A stretch of DNA of 64,000 nucleotides from Rhodamnia argentea (Eukaryota; Streptophyta; Magnoliopsida; Myrtales; Myrtaceae). The notes beneath the pieces were generated by a model. It was not told the origin of the DNA and searched no databases. It saw only the letters and a list, made by a program, of their open reading frames with translations. The DNA lies in assembly GCF_020921035.1 (NCBI RefSeq), contig NC_063157.1, positions 5,514,501-5,578,500 of the forward strand, given 5' to 3'. A program made the translations under genes and the position numbers. The first letter of the stretch is position 1; each line of letters begins with the position of its first letter. Positions 36,488 to 50,300 of this stretch are shown here, piece by piece.

Positions 36488-39400
36488 ATAGTCTCGAGTC
36501 AAAGTCTAACCCGCGATAGTTTAAATATCTGGGAAAATTATCAAAAAAAAAGTTCTAAACATATTATATTTGTGCATATTCGGTCCTAAATTACTTTTTG
36601 CATGTCAATTCAATTTTAAATTTTTTGTATTTATATCGGTTCGTCCATTTCGATTAATTTAATCGATCGGCGTTGACGTGAGTGCTGACCGGCATTAAAT
36701 TTCTCGACGTAGCTTGTCCGTACATGCGAAAGCAAAAAATTAGCCAAAACATATGGAAGCGGCTGAGGACGTCGAGTGGCTTAGATCCTTAAAAACCATC
36801 ACATCAGGAGAATCGGATGCATTAGAAAATAAAAATAACGACAAAAGATATATATTTTTTTTTTGGTAAGGTGACAAAAGATATTCGTGTCTCATTAAAA
36901 TAAAAAAATCAAATGAAATTGAAAATTGAATTTTCAGAGTTGCTTCTGTTTGGTCCGTGTGGACTTATGTCCAAACTCCAAAAGTGAAGATTCCCCCGCG
37001 CCACGTGTGGACTATCGAAGCACATCTCTCGCTTTGCAAATCGAAATAAAACATATATAAATTATGTTAAATTAATCGCGCTCGATATTGAAATTACGTG
37101 TGAAATGGGAACAAGAGAAGAACAATTCTCTGCCTTTCCAGGGATTTTTTCTTAGCTGCGAAGACTAAGAATAATATTCTCCTCCCTGGAAACCTTTACC
37201 TGATTTAGTTTATTTAATTCTCTCAAAACGGGCGGTGTCTGCTTGGGCCCGTTTATCGATGGACAGGAATTGTATGTTTTTTTATATACACGCGGTCTCT
37301 TTCCTCTTGAAGATAAGCGATTTCAGTTTCCTTGTAGGTTGTGAAACCTGCCCGTCACAACCGATTCCTCATCTTTTGAAACTTGAAATTTATTGCACAC
37401 CTCGAAACTCGCGGCGATCAATGAGTGGGACTTGTGCACTGCTCACGTGGCAGCACTTGTGTATCTAATGTCTTCTTTAATCAATGCAAAGTTTTCCCCC
37501 TTTTTTTCAATTTAAGAAAATGGTATTTTTGTTTTATAATCCCAAGCTTGAAAAAGCGATTTTTGGATTTCTTTTCCCACTTTTAATTTATTTATTTATT
37601 CCATTTCTTTTGCCCCTTTTTTCCCTCCATGAAAAAAAAAAAGGAGAAGGAGGAGCTTGAAAAGGCGACATTGCAAGCTCGGTACTTTACAAAACAAATT
37701 CTGTTTTCATGTTATTTTTCCGATTATTGAAAAAGCAAGGACGCTTCGACCAAAAAAAAAAAAAATTTGCAAAGACGCTTTTTTGTACGAAGTTTGGAGT
37801 TGGGACGAGACGGTCCAGACCGGACCAACGAAAGGGGAGTGGTCCTGACCTGGTCAAGCGGCGCGTGGGGAACGAGAAACCCCGGAACCACGTAGCCCCC
37901 ACCCGATTCGTCTGAAATCCCCATTATGCCACGGCGTAACCACCCTCGGCAGCGCCCAAAGGGAAGGGCCCAATCGTAATTTCATTTGCCGTACGAGGTT
38001 AACCGCGGGAGGCGGCGAAACCGAAGAAACGGCTTCTTCGTTAACGATGTCTGTTCCTTTTCTTTTTTAGTTTAGCAACTACCCACCGAGGCATGTGGTC
38101 CTTCACTACGGCTGACATTTTCTTTCTTTTTTTTTACTTTTATTTATTTTCTTTTATTTAATCTGGTGTTGTGGATCGACGATGCAGCCGCCCTCCCGGG
38201 AGGGGAGCTCTCGACCGTTGGATGGATCTCCCCGCCTTTAAAGGCTTTTCACATATCGAACGGACGATGAAATAAGGTCCAAGCGATACCTTTGCATGCA
38301 ACTAGGCTCGTGTAAGCCAATGATTTTGGGCCGTACGATCATGTGAATCTCGTAAGTGTTCGAATTCCTTACACTGGCAGTGAATTAATAAAATTCCTTT
38401 TTTCTTAACCCATAAGCGTTTAAATTCATATCGTTTCTTTTTTATTATATAACGGGCGATGTCGTATTCAAATATTACATTTCTTAATGAAAATAAATCA
38501 TCAATCATCTAATATCACGCGCCATTTCGTTTCATTTCATTCTAGTGTATATTGCCTTTAGGGATATTTGTATGGCCCCCCAGCACAAAGAAAAAAGGTC
38601 ATTTTGCTTTCCTTTTCTACAGCATTGTGATTTTTCAATTCGTGTCAAGTTCCGTTTTAGAAGCCTTAGAGGATAGGGTTTAATCGAGAAGTAGACCAAA
38701 GCTTCAGACATGAGTTTAAGAAAAATACGGTGTACATATATTTAAAAGCAACATACGCATTTCGACCTCGATCAGAAGTCGACTACAAACAACGAGTTTA
38801 GGATGTAAAATCGATTACGAGACTTGTTTCTGAGATAAAATGGCAACTTGTTAAAAAAGAGCCGATGATAATGGAAATCATTTTATACGTCAATTGGAAC
38901 GTTGTTTGATAGAATCAATGAAAAAGGAATCGCATAGTACGGATTGCAAAGCGCGCGAGGAAAATCGAACAAACGAACGCGTGGCTCGGTGGCCGAGTCG
39001 ATAATCGTTTAAACATTGTTGAACCGACCGTTCTAATCCATTGAATCGACTGTTCTAATCCGTCGAATGGACCGGTTAGATTCGTATTCATGATAAGTCA
39101 ATTTTTGTTTTTTTTTTGTCGACACAGGAAAAGATCGGATTTTTTTTTTTTTGGTGGGTGCTTTTTTTAATGTTCTCTCTCTCTCTCTTTCTTACGGGTG
39201 TCACCGGGCAATATTTGGAAGAGAGTTTATCTGGTGAAAGAGCGAGAAAAAAACCACCAAACGGCTATAATTGACGTTACAGGTTTTATTCTCTCCTTCC
39301 CCCAAAATCACAGCCCCGCACTAGGAGAAGAGAAAGAGAGAGGGAGAGAGAGAGATACAGAGAGGACGCAACAACCCCACGAACCATCGTCTCGCTTCGC

Positions 39401-39581
39401 CTCGCCTCGCCGCCGATATCTTTCCACCGGCGATTTTCGGGTGTTTCCCATTCCTTTCTTTTTTCTTATATAGAAAATTCTTGATCTGGGTGTTGACGAT
39501 CCAACGGAGTTGTTGCCGGAAAGAGAGGATTGAAGCAGCATTCGTGTTTGTTTCAATCCTTAATCGTCGTTGCTCCTCACG
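36488..39581. other. Spacer and GT17 promoter/leader
   Basis: 36530-36720 resembles a plant Mutator-like MITE arm (alternating AT-rich text and CGGCGTTGACGTGAGTGCTG). No protein-like frame is present. Near the right end, CT and GA microsatellites (about 39174-39190 and 39333-39355) precede the GT17 gene and probably fall in its promoter or 5' UTR. The rest is AT-rich and shows nothing I can name. Confidence 0.4.
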
Positions 39582-41662
39582 ATGTCCGATGGTTATTACA
39601 GCTCCAAGAAGACTGATGATATTTGTGAGGACGTTTGTGGTCAGGTACTTCCTTCTTCATCTTTCCCTTTGATAGCCTTTTCTCTTTTCATGGCCTTGCA
39701 CAAGAAGAAGGAGAAGAAGAAGGAGAAGAAGTGGTCATTATTTCATCGTCGGGATGAATTCTCTCAAAATTTTAGGGAGTTGTTTCAACCTCGTTGTTGT
39801 ATTTCTGAGTTCGGGATGGGGAAAGTTCGATTTTTTTATTTTTTATTTTCTGCAGTTATGGAGAAATTTGGAACTGGGTCATTTGTTGTTCTTGTTTAAC
39901 CTACCAGTTTTTGTTTTTTTTTTCCAAAAGACGAAAATTATTGAACCTTAGAAATGATGGTGTCAGTTGATGGTTTTTTGCCTTTGCTTATGTTTTCTTT
40001 TCCTGAAAAATGTTCTCTTTCTTCGTGCCGGGGGAGACAATGAATTCCCCTTTTTCAAGCAGGAAAAAAGGTGAGATTTCGCCCTTTTAGCGTCAGGTAA
40101 CAATGTTGGGGAAGATTATTAATTTTCAAGTCCTTTTGGCCCTTGAAATTGGGCATCATCTGCTGCTTTCAAATCTGGATTGCCAATGGTGTTTTTTTTT
40201 TTTTTTTTTTTGGGATTCTGGAATCCGGTTACATTGCCTCTTTTTACCTAGAATCACTTATAGTGTAATCAGTATAAACATTGGAGAAGTTGCTCTTTGA
40301 ATCACAATATTGTCTTCTGAATAGCCAACTTTCAGAATGTTTTGATTTCTTGGAGATGTACTGAATAATTGACGGTTCTGCTTGATTCTTTGCTCCATGT
40401 TGTTAGCCTTTGATACTTTGATGTTCGTGTTAGACGCCTTCAATCATGATTTCTGATATGTAGTTCGATCCTTTCAACTGGAAAGATTGGTGTCTCAGTT
40501 TGCGTTTCTTCCCCTGCATTTTGACTTGATATCTTAGAAATTCTTGTCCTTTGATATGCAGCAGGCAACTCGTGCAGCCTTTGGTATGTCAAGACTTCGC
40601 TGTGTTCTTCGAGGGATAGATATGAAGACATACCTATTTCTGTTTGTTGTCATCCCAGTAGGGATTTGCGGCATTTACTTGCACGGACAGAAGATCACCT
40701 ATTTCCTTAGACCCCTATGGGAATCCCCTCCGAAGCCTTTTCATGTAATTCCGCATTATTATAACGAGAACGTGTCAATGGAAACTCTTTGCAAACTCCA
40801 TGGATGGCGAATCCGTGAGTTCCCGAGGCGGGTCTATGATGCCGTTCTGTTCAGTAATGAGGTTGACATTCTGACGATTCGGTGGAAGGAATTGTATCCT
40901 TACATAACAGAATTTGTACTGCTTGAGTCAAACTCGACATTTACTGGACTACCCAAGAGGTTGCTTTTTAAAAAAAATCGAGATAAGTTTAAGTTTGTTG
41001 AGCCTCGGCTGACTTATGGTACAATTGGAGGAAGGTTTAGAAAAGGAGAGAATCCATTTGTTGAAGAGGCTTATCAGAGAGTTGCTCTAGACCAGCTTCT
41101 TAGGATTGCTGGCATTGAGGATGATGACTTGTTGATCATGTCAGACGTGGACGAGATCCCTAGTGCCCACACGATCAATCTTCTCAGGTGGTGTGATGAC
41201 ATCCCACCTATTCTTCATTTGCAGCTGAGGAATTATTTGTACTCTTTTGAGTTCTTCGTAGACAACAAAAGCTGGAGAGCATCGGTCCACAGGTATCAAT
41301 CTGGTTATACGAGATATGCGCACTTTAGACGGACTGACAACTTGTTGTCCGATTCGGGTTGGCATTGTAGCTTCTGCTTTCGCCACATAACTGAGTTCAT
41401 ATTCAAGATGAAAGCTTACAGCCACTGTGATCGGGTTCGATTCTCTCATTATCTGGATCCGACAAGGGTTCAGGATGTCATCTGCAAAGGGGCTGATCTA
41501 TTTGACATGCTTCCTGAAGAATACACGTTTAAAGAGATAATCAGGAAGATGGGGCCCATCCCTCATTCTCACTCAGCTGTTCATCTCCCTGCCTATTTGT
41601 TAAACAATGCCGAGAAGTACAAATATTTGCTGCCAGGGAACTGCAAGAGAGAGAGTGGCTGA
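39582..41662 (+). CDS. GT17-family N-acetylglucosaminyltransferase-like protein
   Basis: The family is named after GnT-III, which adds a bisecting GlcNAc to N-glycans in the Golgi; the true acceptor of plant members is uncertain. Two exons, 39582-39644 and 40562-41662, give 387 aa, the usual plant length. The N-terminus [20 protein letters not shown] is characteristic of this plant group and fixes the start. A signal-anchor helix at about 44-63 ([17 protein letters not shown]) makes it a type II membrane protein. [22 protein letters not shown], the DVDE motif (about 216-219, likely the metal and nucleotide-sugar site) and [14 protein letters not shown] are all present. Exon 2 has adjacent CAGCAG acceptors, so a form one Gln shorter is possible. 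Almost all of the protein lies in exon 2. No lesion is seen. Confidence 0.95.
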
Positions 41663-44073
41663 GTAACTTCCTTAGAATATGAGGTGGCTTTTGTCGGCAA
41701 GTTTGGAAGGTTGGAAGGTGAAGATGCTTTGGGCACAAGAAAACAGCTCCCTAGGAAGATTGTCGATTACGATCTCGGGGATTTAATACCGGCAACCCAT
41801 GCACCTCCTAAACCTCATGTGTCATTCTTTAGCGAGGCATTTGAAGAACTTGCATGTTCCCAAGACTGTGTGGGGGGACTCATTTTACATTCGTTTCGGG
41901 ACTCGAGTTCTTTGAGTGCCGGATTTGGGGCATATCATGCTTCGGGGTTTTTGGATATTGACGTCGGAGGTGCTAATTCGCCCTGAGCCTTGCAAGATTG
42001 CATACCACCTCTTGTAGGTATTGCTAGATATCTCCTGTCTATAAGCTAGGTTAGTTCATTCAGCATTTTTCCCACCATTCTCTGCTGGGAATTTCATTGC
42101 ATTAGTCTAATCTAAATCCATTTTTTGTACCATCAGATGACTATCAGCGATAGGATGCTGATTAATTCTTTACATTCTTCTTGCAGAGTAGTGTATGCAT
42201 TATCTCCATTTCTCCTCTTGTTTCTTTATCCGGTGTCCTTGTACATGTTGTATGTAGTTTGATTTGATGAGACTTATGGTTGGATGACAGGCTGTAATTG
42301 TTAACTTCACATGCAATGTGGGTTCCCTGTTTAACACCTAGTCAAATGGCCAACACGTTCATTTGAGTGTGAAAGCTCACTTTCTTTTTAAGGGAGGCAT
42401 GAGTGACCAGCAAGAATCTGTGCTGGAGTTTTTCTGGTATTCTGGCAACAATGTTATCATATATGTCGTCCTTAGAATGTCAATCATAACAAATTTAGTG
42501 CAGGTTGCAAGCAAAAAAAAAAAATCAAAGAGGACAGAAAAGTGAAAAGAAATTCCACTTCTGAGAAGAGAAGGTGAATGGAGGCACAGTTCATGTGGTT
42601 GTTCTCCATAAATCTGTCAAATTTGGCTACAGTTAGCCAAATCGCGTTTTTTCTTCCATTTTATTCTCTCTTCTGCTACGAAAACACGGAGACGAACTTG
42701 TAGTAACTTGAGCAGCCAGTTTATGTGATTTTTCTAAGTTGCAGATGGATAAGAAGGAGATGGTAAGCTTGAAATTGTGCCAATATAAGTCTTTGAGTTT
42801 TCAAAGGATGTCTTGAGGCAGAGAGACTGGAATATGCCAGATTAGGTGGAACCGCTAGGGGTTGAGTATCTTTGGACAGCCTCAAGTAGTCAAGTGCAAG
42901 TGGAGGTTTTATGCACAAACGTGGTCTGTAAGAATCAATCGAGTCAATCATGTAGCCAAAAACCATTTTAAAATTCAACAACGAAAGACCCTTAATGGGT
43001 GGTGAGAATTATGTTCAGACAGCTTTTCATCAATCCAGGCAATAACATTGATTTGGATTAAGCCCAAATCACTGCAAGATCCAGTGCTTGATTGTCCTTG
43101 GATTCAACCTTTCAAACATCTAATCCGCCCCTCATTAAGGCTTGAGTCTAAGTCTAGCTTTTAACAAATTCATTTTATTTAACTTTGGCTCTTTCTCGAT
43201 TGTCTATTTGTCGCACAATACCGGCATCATCGTTTTGCTTCTGGGTTCGATCAACCTTTTAAGTGATCTACCGTCCCGATCAAACGAGGAAAGCTCAGTC
43301 CATTGCAATAGACACCAGAAGAATATCCTAATATTCCTGACCAGTGACCATCATTTCATTATCTCCATGTACCAGAGAGATAAGAGAGGTGGGGAAAACA
43401 TTTGGTTTAAGCAAAAGATGCCTTGGCTGACTCTGTACGTGGAAAGTTTCCAAAAAGTCCTTCGAAAAATCTAGACGTCGGCGTCGATTACGCTACGTAG
43501 GACAGACGGAATCCACGTTAGTAATTTCCTACAAAAATTAGCCGGATAAATTCAATTGGTACAAATGCAAAAAGTTTCGGATTTTTTGGATACTTTTCCC
43601 GACTTTGTACCAACCAATTGACTAGCCTAGCTTAGCTTTAGCTCATTAGAGAATATCCGGTTGAAATATTATTAAATATGCAGCTTGTGTATGAATCTCT
43701 CACATGAAACCTCACCGCAGACATTTTGCAACCTCAAGTCTTCCAAACTACTTCCATCGTAAAGGGTGTTGAAAGACACCACTGTCGCACACTTCTCCAA
43801 CCTAGAATTTGCCCCATTTTTTTTTCCCCCGGAGAGGACATTAGTGCATGTGGAAGTTGAACTCACTAGGTGTTTTTTTTTTTTCGCTAAAAGAACTCAT
43901 TAGGTCATTATGGATAGAATGAAGTACAATCTGGATATCTTAACATCTTCACTTGATATTCTTCTCTTTGGTGCCCCACCCCACAACCTACTCCTTCCAT
44001 GAAATCATTGATAAGCTATTCTCTTTCTAACATAGGTTAAAGTACAATTAAATCAGTAATTTCCCGACCGGAA
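41663..44073. other. GT17 3' UTR and spacer
   Basis: The first 500-600 bp are probably 3' UTR; a 100-codon open frame at 41684-41986 has no domain and overlaps that UTR. 43490-43620 looks like one arm of a Mutator-like MITE (GACGTCGGCGTCGATTACG beside AT-rich text). No gene is recognised. Confidence 0.4.
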
Positions 44074-44106
44074 AATACTCATTGGGTTTATTCACCAATG
44101 AGTATT
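44074..44106. repeat. Perfect 12-bp hairpin
   Basis: AATACTCATTGG (44074-44085) and CCAATGAGTATT (44095-44106) are exact reverse complements around a 9-bp loop. A copy of CTATTCTCTTTCTAACAT lies on each side (44016 and 44113). It is probably part of an old element. Confidence 0.65.
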
Positions 44107-44559
44107 AATAGCTATTCTCTTTCTAACATTCTTGGGTTTATCTTAACAACTTCATTAGTCCTTAGCAAAAATGTTAAAATCATTTTCACATAATTATTAC
44201 TTGGATTAATTTATTTTAGCATGCGCTTACATTTGCATTTGAGTCGGACCGACATCGTATGAAATTAATTCAGTTTGGATTAAGCTCGCAAGAATGTGAA
44301 AATCAATCAAGCCGATATCCTCCATGTGGTCAAATATCGCGAAGGATTGCACGACAAAATGGGATCTTTGTGGCGTGAAATTTTTGAAAAAATGATGATG
44401 ATGAAAGGGGGGAGTGAATCGAGAGGGAAGTGGGCAGAGGGCTGTTAGAAAAAGAAAATATAAAGGGATGTGATCAGATTTGTCGAACCAGAATTGATCT
44501 TTCAAAAGATCTTAAACAGAAAAGTTTTTTAAACATTCAAAAGGAAGAGAAACCCGCTA

Positions 44560-46700
44560 GTGTTGGCTTATAAAAGAGACCCTGATTCACGATTTGCAGG
44601 GGGAGCTTCACAGTATTACAGTGCAGAAAAGTCAGGGAGAGTTTTAAACGAGAGATTGAGTGAGAAAGAGAATGAGGTCAGCCACGAGAAGTCTCTTCTA
44701 GGCGTCTGATGATTGCTCCCTTTATCATCTTACGTGAGCGAGAGAGAGAGAAGGGTGAGGGAGAGGCTTCGTCCATTGAAAAAAGAGATCAGAGAGTGCG
44801 GAGAGAGGGGAGCCTTCGTCAAAAGGAAGGAAGCTTCGTCCCCGTTCGGAGTCCACGCGAGATAAAAGAGACGAGAAACCTGCAACGTTGGCCTCACTCC
44901 AGATTGCCACGATGCCCACAATCTGAACCGGTGCCATTATCATCCTTGACTCTCGGTGACAACATCCAGAGCTATTGTAGACCCGATTCATTGTCCCTTC
45001 GCTCGACGATAGAGAAGTCATCATTCCGCTACGGATCGAATCAGACGAGTAGTTGTCCTCATCATCTCGTTGTTTCCTGCTGGTTCATCAGAGCTATTGT
45101 TCTATCATTGTCGCCTTACCCCGAGGAATCTCTCCTCCGAGCCAAGTTCATCCGCGCGAGTGTCATTTCCCAAGCTAGAAGTGTCATCGGGTGCAAAACT
45201 CAAATTCCGAAAGCGAATTTTCGAATTTAGGTATATCTCTTGATTTGATATTCCGAAGATTATGTTGCTCATGTTTTGCTTGATTAAGTGCTTCGATTGC
45301 ATGTTATTTGAATGATGCCATATTTTACACTATCAAGTATGTTATGTTATCCAGTTAGAGCATCTAAAAATTGGCAGCACATCTTTAATTCGGAAATTGT
45401 GCACTTGAAAATGTAAGGATTGCATATCTCAAAGGTTTTTTTGCAAGATTCAATATTCGGTTGCCTTGATTGAAAAATTTGCACGTTAAATTTAGAAACC
45501 GATAATTCTGAATAAATCTTGTGATTTGATTGAGATATTTTTGTAATCTTGCTGATAATCTGGTTAATTAGAAAAATAATCTTTTGAACATATCCAAAAT
45601 ACTCAAAATATCAAAAATCATTCAAAATGTGATCGATTAGGAAAATATCTTAATCCGTAACTTGCCACACGAGCAAGGATTTGAGTTCAATCGTTAATCG
45701 TAAGATTACGAATTAAAGATTGACTCAAATATTCGCGAAAAATTTTCAAAAATCGGTCTTGATTTAATTGGCATAATATCTTTAGAATGAATACTCTCTT
45801 GCTTGATATTTAAAATTCTAAAAGATATCACGGTGCATTTTAGATAAAGTCGCATCGTTAAATTAGAATCATGTAGATGCACGTTTAATTTTTAGAATGA
45901 GTTAATTTAGATTTGCATTCTAGGATAGAATTAGCATATTTGAGTAGATTTTCATGTCTAAAGATAATTATCTTACATATTTTTATTTAGGGTCATTCAT
46001 TAATCCGAAAAATACAATATTAAAACAAGCTTGCTATGTCATTTGCATGCTAGGTTTAGATCATATAGAATTTGCATGTTTAGGTCTTTAATTAATTCGT
46101 AAGTCGTGTAGTCAATTTAATTAGGCCGTAACAACATTTGTACATTAGTTTCATTTAATTGCATGTCATCTAGGTTAGTCATATGCATGCTTAGGATTTC
46201 CTTGCATTTAATTTAATTCATTTGCATCTTAGATTAAAGCATGCATTACATATAGGTTAGTCTTTATCTCACTAAAAAGCGAAAATTCAAAAGTGAGAAC
46301 AATTTGTCTTAGTGTATGCTTCCTGCAATTACCTTGACTTCTGGATGATCAATTAATTGATTGTGCAATCGCATGATAACTTTTGTTAGTGACTTAGGTT
46401 AAAATCAATTAACATTGCTTGACAAAATCTATTTTCATGAAATAAAATGGTACCGAAATGGCGTTAGAGTAATCTAGCGTAATCAAGTCCCCGAACTTAG
46501 AATCTCCGGCTCGGAAAAGTAATTTAGTTCTCCCGTTAATTTACTTAGATTTCTAATTGACCTACCAAAAACGATTAGTGGCGACTCCAATTCAAATATC
46601 TTTGCATATTAAATTGCGATTTGGTATGGACTTGAAAGAGTCCGAGTTAGTTTAACCCGATAATCCATTAACCTATAAACCTGATTTTTAAATCGCGACA
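44560..46700 (+). mobile_element. LTR-like stretch, possible solo Ty3/gypsy-type LTR
   Basis: A TATA sequence (CTTATAAAAGAG at about 44567) is followed by a leader-like purine-rich tract and about 1.6 kb of AT-rich non-coding sequence. It ends with AGTGGCGACTCCAATTC (about 46580) and TTTTTAAATCGCGACA (about 46685), phrases common near the 3' end of large plant gypsy LTRs. The 173-codon frame at 44709-45230 has no retroelement domain. I could not find TG...CA ends or a target duplication, so ends are approximate. Confidence 0.35.
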
Positions 46701-47359
46701 AAATGCAAGGAGAATAAATGAGGGGCTCTCATGCTCGGCTTCGGCAGACTATCTGAATCTAAACAGAACTTCAATACAATGTCATTAGACATGGCCTGCG
46801 TGCAAAAGTTACATTCTGGCAGTCACGCCCAGTTAAAAAAAATGGAGCATAGGCAGAGTTTAAGATAGCTTTGAATTATTTCCTTCGCCGGAGCAAATGG
46901 AGTAGAAAACAGGTTCATAAACACATTTTGCAGAATAACATCCGAAATGTAAATCCAGTGTTCTTTATATGTACAAGCACCGAACAACCAATAATTGCAT
47001 TACCACGAACAGCCACACAAATTAAGAACATCAACCTCCCAATCGGAATAGAATGATGTAGGTTCCCAGAAGACAGGAAATGGGTAAGAAGCCGTAAAAA
47101 AGCTAACTTTCAGCTCGCTAAGGAGGTGAAACATTTTGCTTGCAGTGACACAATTGACATGCTATGGAAGTGTCGCATATCAAATGATGTCTAGGTCCAA
47201 TTTTGTGATGAGAAGGGCCAAGCATCCATGTTCCCTCAAAGTGATTAGCTTAGACATTGGTCCCACCAAAAGATACTTTAGTGGTGAGTTGAGCCAGTTC
47301 CAGCATGCAAAATTGGGAACCCCACAACAATTCGGAGGTTTGTACTTCGTTGCATCTCT
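46701..47359 (-). other. SOG1 3' flank
   Basis: Probably contains the SOG1 3' UTR on the minus strand. Short frames on both strands have no domain content. Confidence 0.4.
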
Positions 47360-50300
47360 TTATATGCGTCCTAACCATTCGAATATGCTCTCTTGGGAAC
47401 CAAATGGCAATTCCTGCAGTGTGCATAACAGATATGTTGAAAAACTTGCCACCCATGAAATACATCATATCAAGAAATGGTGCGCTGATGCAAATTTGGT
47501 CAGTCTAGAATTTGAAACTTACAGGATGCAGGAAATCTGGTGGAGTATCAAACTCTAGCTTCTCAAGTTCAGAGATCTCAAAGGTTGTGTTTCCGTTGGT
47601 TACCACTTCATTTGTCTTCGGAAGTGATGTAGTTGCAGGAACGAGATTGCATCCTCTATCTCTGTTCTGAGAACAAGATTCGACAGGCTCTTTGCATAAC
47701 AAAGACCCGTCAATGTGACCTAAATCAAAGTCATCCAGAGGCTGTGATTCACCAGCCAACCATTCAGTAAATGGCTCATCATCCTCGAGCTGAATATCTT
47801 TATTTGTATCCTGATCAACAACGCCAGAAAAGATCACATAAGCTTCTGCAGAAGAAAATGCACAAATTTTATGTCTTTCAAGAAGTGTTCAAGTCTGAAT
47901 TCTCTTGGGTTATGGAAGATAGTCCAGGTAACTCTGCCGCCAAAATTTTCCCATTTCTAGAACTCACCGAGGAAATACCATTCTCTTGTGGCCAGTTTGA
48001 TGAGGACCATGGCCACAGACAAAAATACTACCGTTATGCTGTTACATTATACACCGTTCAATAAGAAATTTAAAAAACATCTATTCAATTGTTTGCACCT
48101 CTTTTAATTCCCTCACGCATAAATTCCAGCAGGCTGCAACATTTTAATCATAAGTTGTAAAATGATTCAAGCAATGAAATAACAATTTCGACTAACCTGA
48201 TCAGACGACTTCATATCTTCCTCAGCGACATCATCAAGAAGAATATTTGTTTCTGCTCGAGGTAGATTGGAAGGATTTGGTTTAGGGGTCCTCGGATTGG
48301 TTCGAAGAGTCTTTACATCCTGATCATCAATGTACATACTTTCATCATTCTCCTCATCAATCTTGTTATTCTTGTCAGTCTCCTTGGGTTGTTGATAGAA
48401 GATCTTGGAGACCACATATTCCCCATCCTTCTCCTCCTTGTCCATGCCCAAATGATACTGATGCATCACCCAATTGGACTTAATAGGCTTTGACCCCTTC
48501 TTTGAACTTTTGTAAAGAACCATTATTTTCTGCCAACCTTTATGAACTCCATCAATGGCAACAGGTTTGGTCTTACCAGTCTTGTGCCAGCGAACATCTT
48601 CTCTGTTCAGATTATGCTGATCATGAATTTTACGACGCTTTCGTTGTCCAGTGGTGTAAGCATTCATGGTCCTGTGAAAGAAATGGACACTTCTTCCATC
48701 TTTATTGGCACCTGAAAAATGAAGTACACCAAGGAATTACCAGAGTATTGGTTATTAGAGATCCAGAATGCAGCTTCTCAGGACGCTCCCATTCCATTTC
48801 ATATGAAGCAACGAGTTTGGCATACATAACTACAAAACTACAATATTGGCAAATCAAAGGCGTGACCCTAACTAATTACCTGACTTTGGGCAGTGAATAC
48901 ATCAGAATGGGCATACCATGATCTCAAGTGAGTGTTGTATAAGGTAATTTGAATTTTATTTAGATCATGAATATTCAAGATATTAGGTTGCCAATGCGAT
49001 AACAAGGTTCCTCCTACACAGTTAACAGCGATGCTTTTCAACTCATGGAAGACAATAACATCTCTTTTCTGCACAGGACATGTGGACTGTAATCAAGAAT
49101 ATGCTTCAGTACTCGAACTAAAATGAGCTACTTAATGTATATTTAGCCACAAAACATTTGCTTTATCCTTTGACAAGCAATCTCTTCATTTGCTCCAAGG
49201 ACTTCAATTCAAAACTTTGGCATCGATGATTCAAATGCAAGATGTAGAAAAAGCCATAAAAGCCCAAAAAGAGCACGAAGGTTCCTCACCAGGAAGATTT
49301 TCAGGATGAGTATAACAAATTCCTTCATTCCACTCAAGTGTGGGAATAAATTCATCAATCAACACGTGCTGTTTTGAGTTTCCAATGCCACATTTTGCTG
49401 CCAAATGTTCCAAGAGCTCACCCTCAGAAGGATCAAACTTTACACCAGTGGGTAGGCCAGGCCATTCCGGCAAAACCTGCGGAGCAAAAGTTATGCTAGA
49501 AACATCAGTTAAGCTGGACATCCCAAGTAAAATTGAAAACAAAAACAAGTCGCCCAGAAACAAACAATGCAAAGTAGAGCAGGGTGACTAAATTACTTGC
49601 CATGGATCTTTAAGGTCAGCTACACATGTTTCCTTCTAGGTTAAATGCCAAAAATATGAGAAGAAAAGAAGAGATTTCACTTTCTTAAAGCAGAGTGCAT
49701 CCTACATCTAACATGATGAATCTAGACATCCAGTTAGGTGAGGGAAATAATACATGGATAAGTATCTATTTGAATTCACATAGTACATTGATCAGATAAG
49801 TCAATCCTGCAAGTAGCATCACAAACTTACATCACTGTTATCGATGGAATAATGGCAATTTGGGCATTCACGATTTGCACCACAGTCTTTGATTTGGGAA
49901 GTAGTGGACAAGGTAGCATTTTTCACTTTCTTTGCTATTGATCTGCTATCGATAATCCAACTCCTGCAAACAAATAGAGGCTATAAGCTAATGTCGAAGT
50001 GCTAAGTGTGACAATAAACTTCAGCAAGATGACAAATTTATTAGCAACGAGAGAGATTGAACAACAGCATGAAACGATCCAATGTGCTATAGAAGACGTG
50101 GGGAGTCATCATTCCATAACAACGCTACTACGGTTGGTGAGAAATCTCATTGCTTTTCTCTTGCTAGAAGTAGTTGTAACGACATTACAATATGATCATG
50201 CTGCCAGGCAAATAAACAAGAGTACCGACACAATCAATCTTGCAAGAGATGCTCGGAAATAGTACAAAGTTTGCATTTCCCATAGAAAGATTGACAGCCT

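Noticed and set aside
43672-43866. Minus-strand frame with LRR-like LEDLRLQNV text
   Set aside because: Only one short Leu-spaced stretch and no NB-ARC, TIR or further repeats nearby, so it cannot be called a resistance-gene fragment.
44709-45230. 173-codon open frame
   Set aside because: Low-complexity Arg/Glu and Ser text from GA repeats inside an LTR-like stretch; no domain or homologue recognised.
47771-48064. + strand frame of 97 codons
   Set aside because: Antisense to SOG1 exon 5 and the adjoining intron; no domain.
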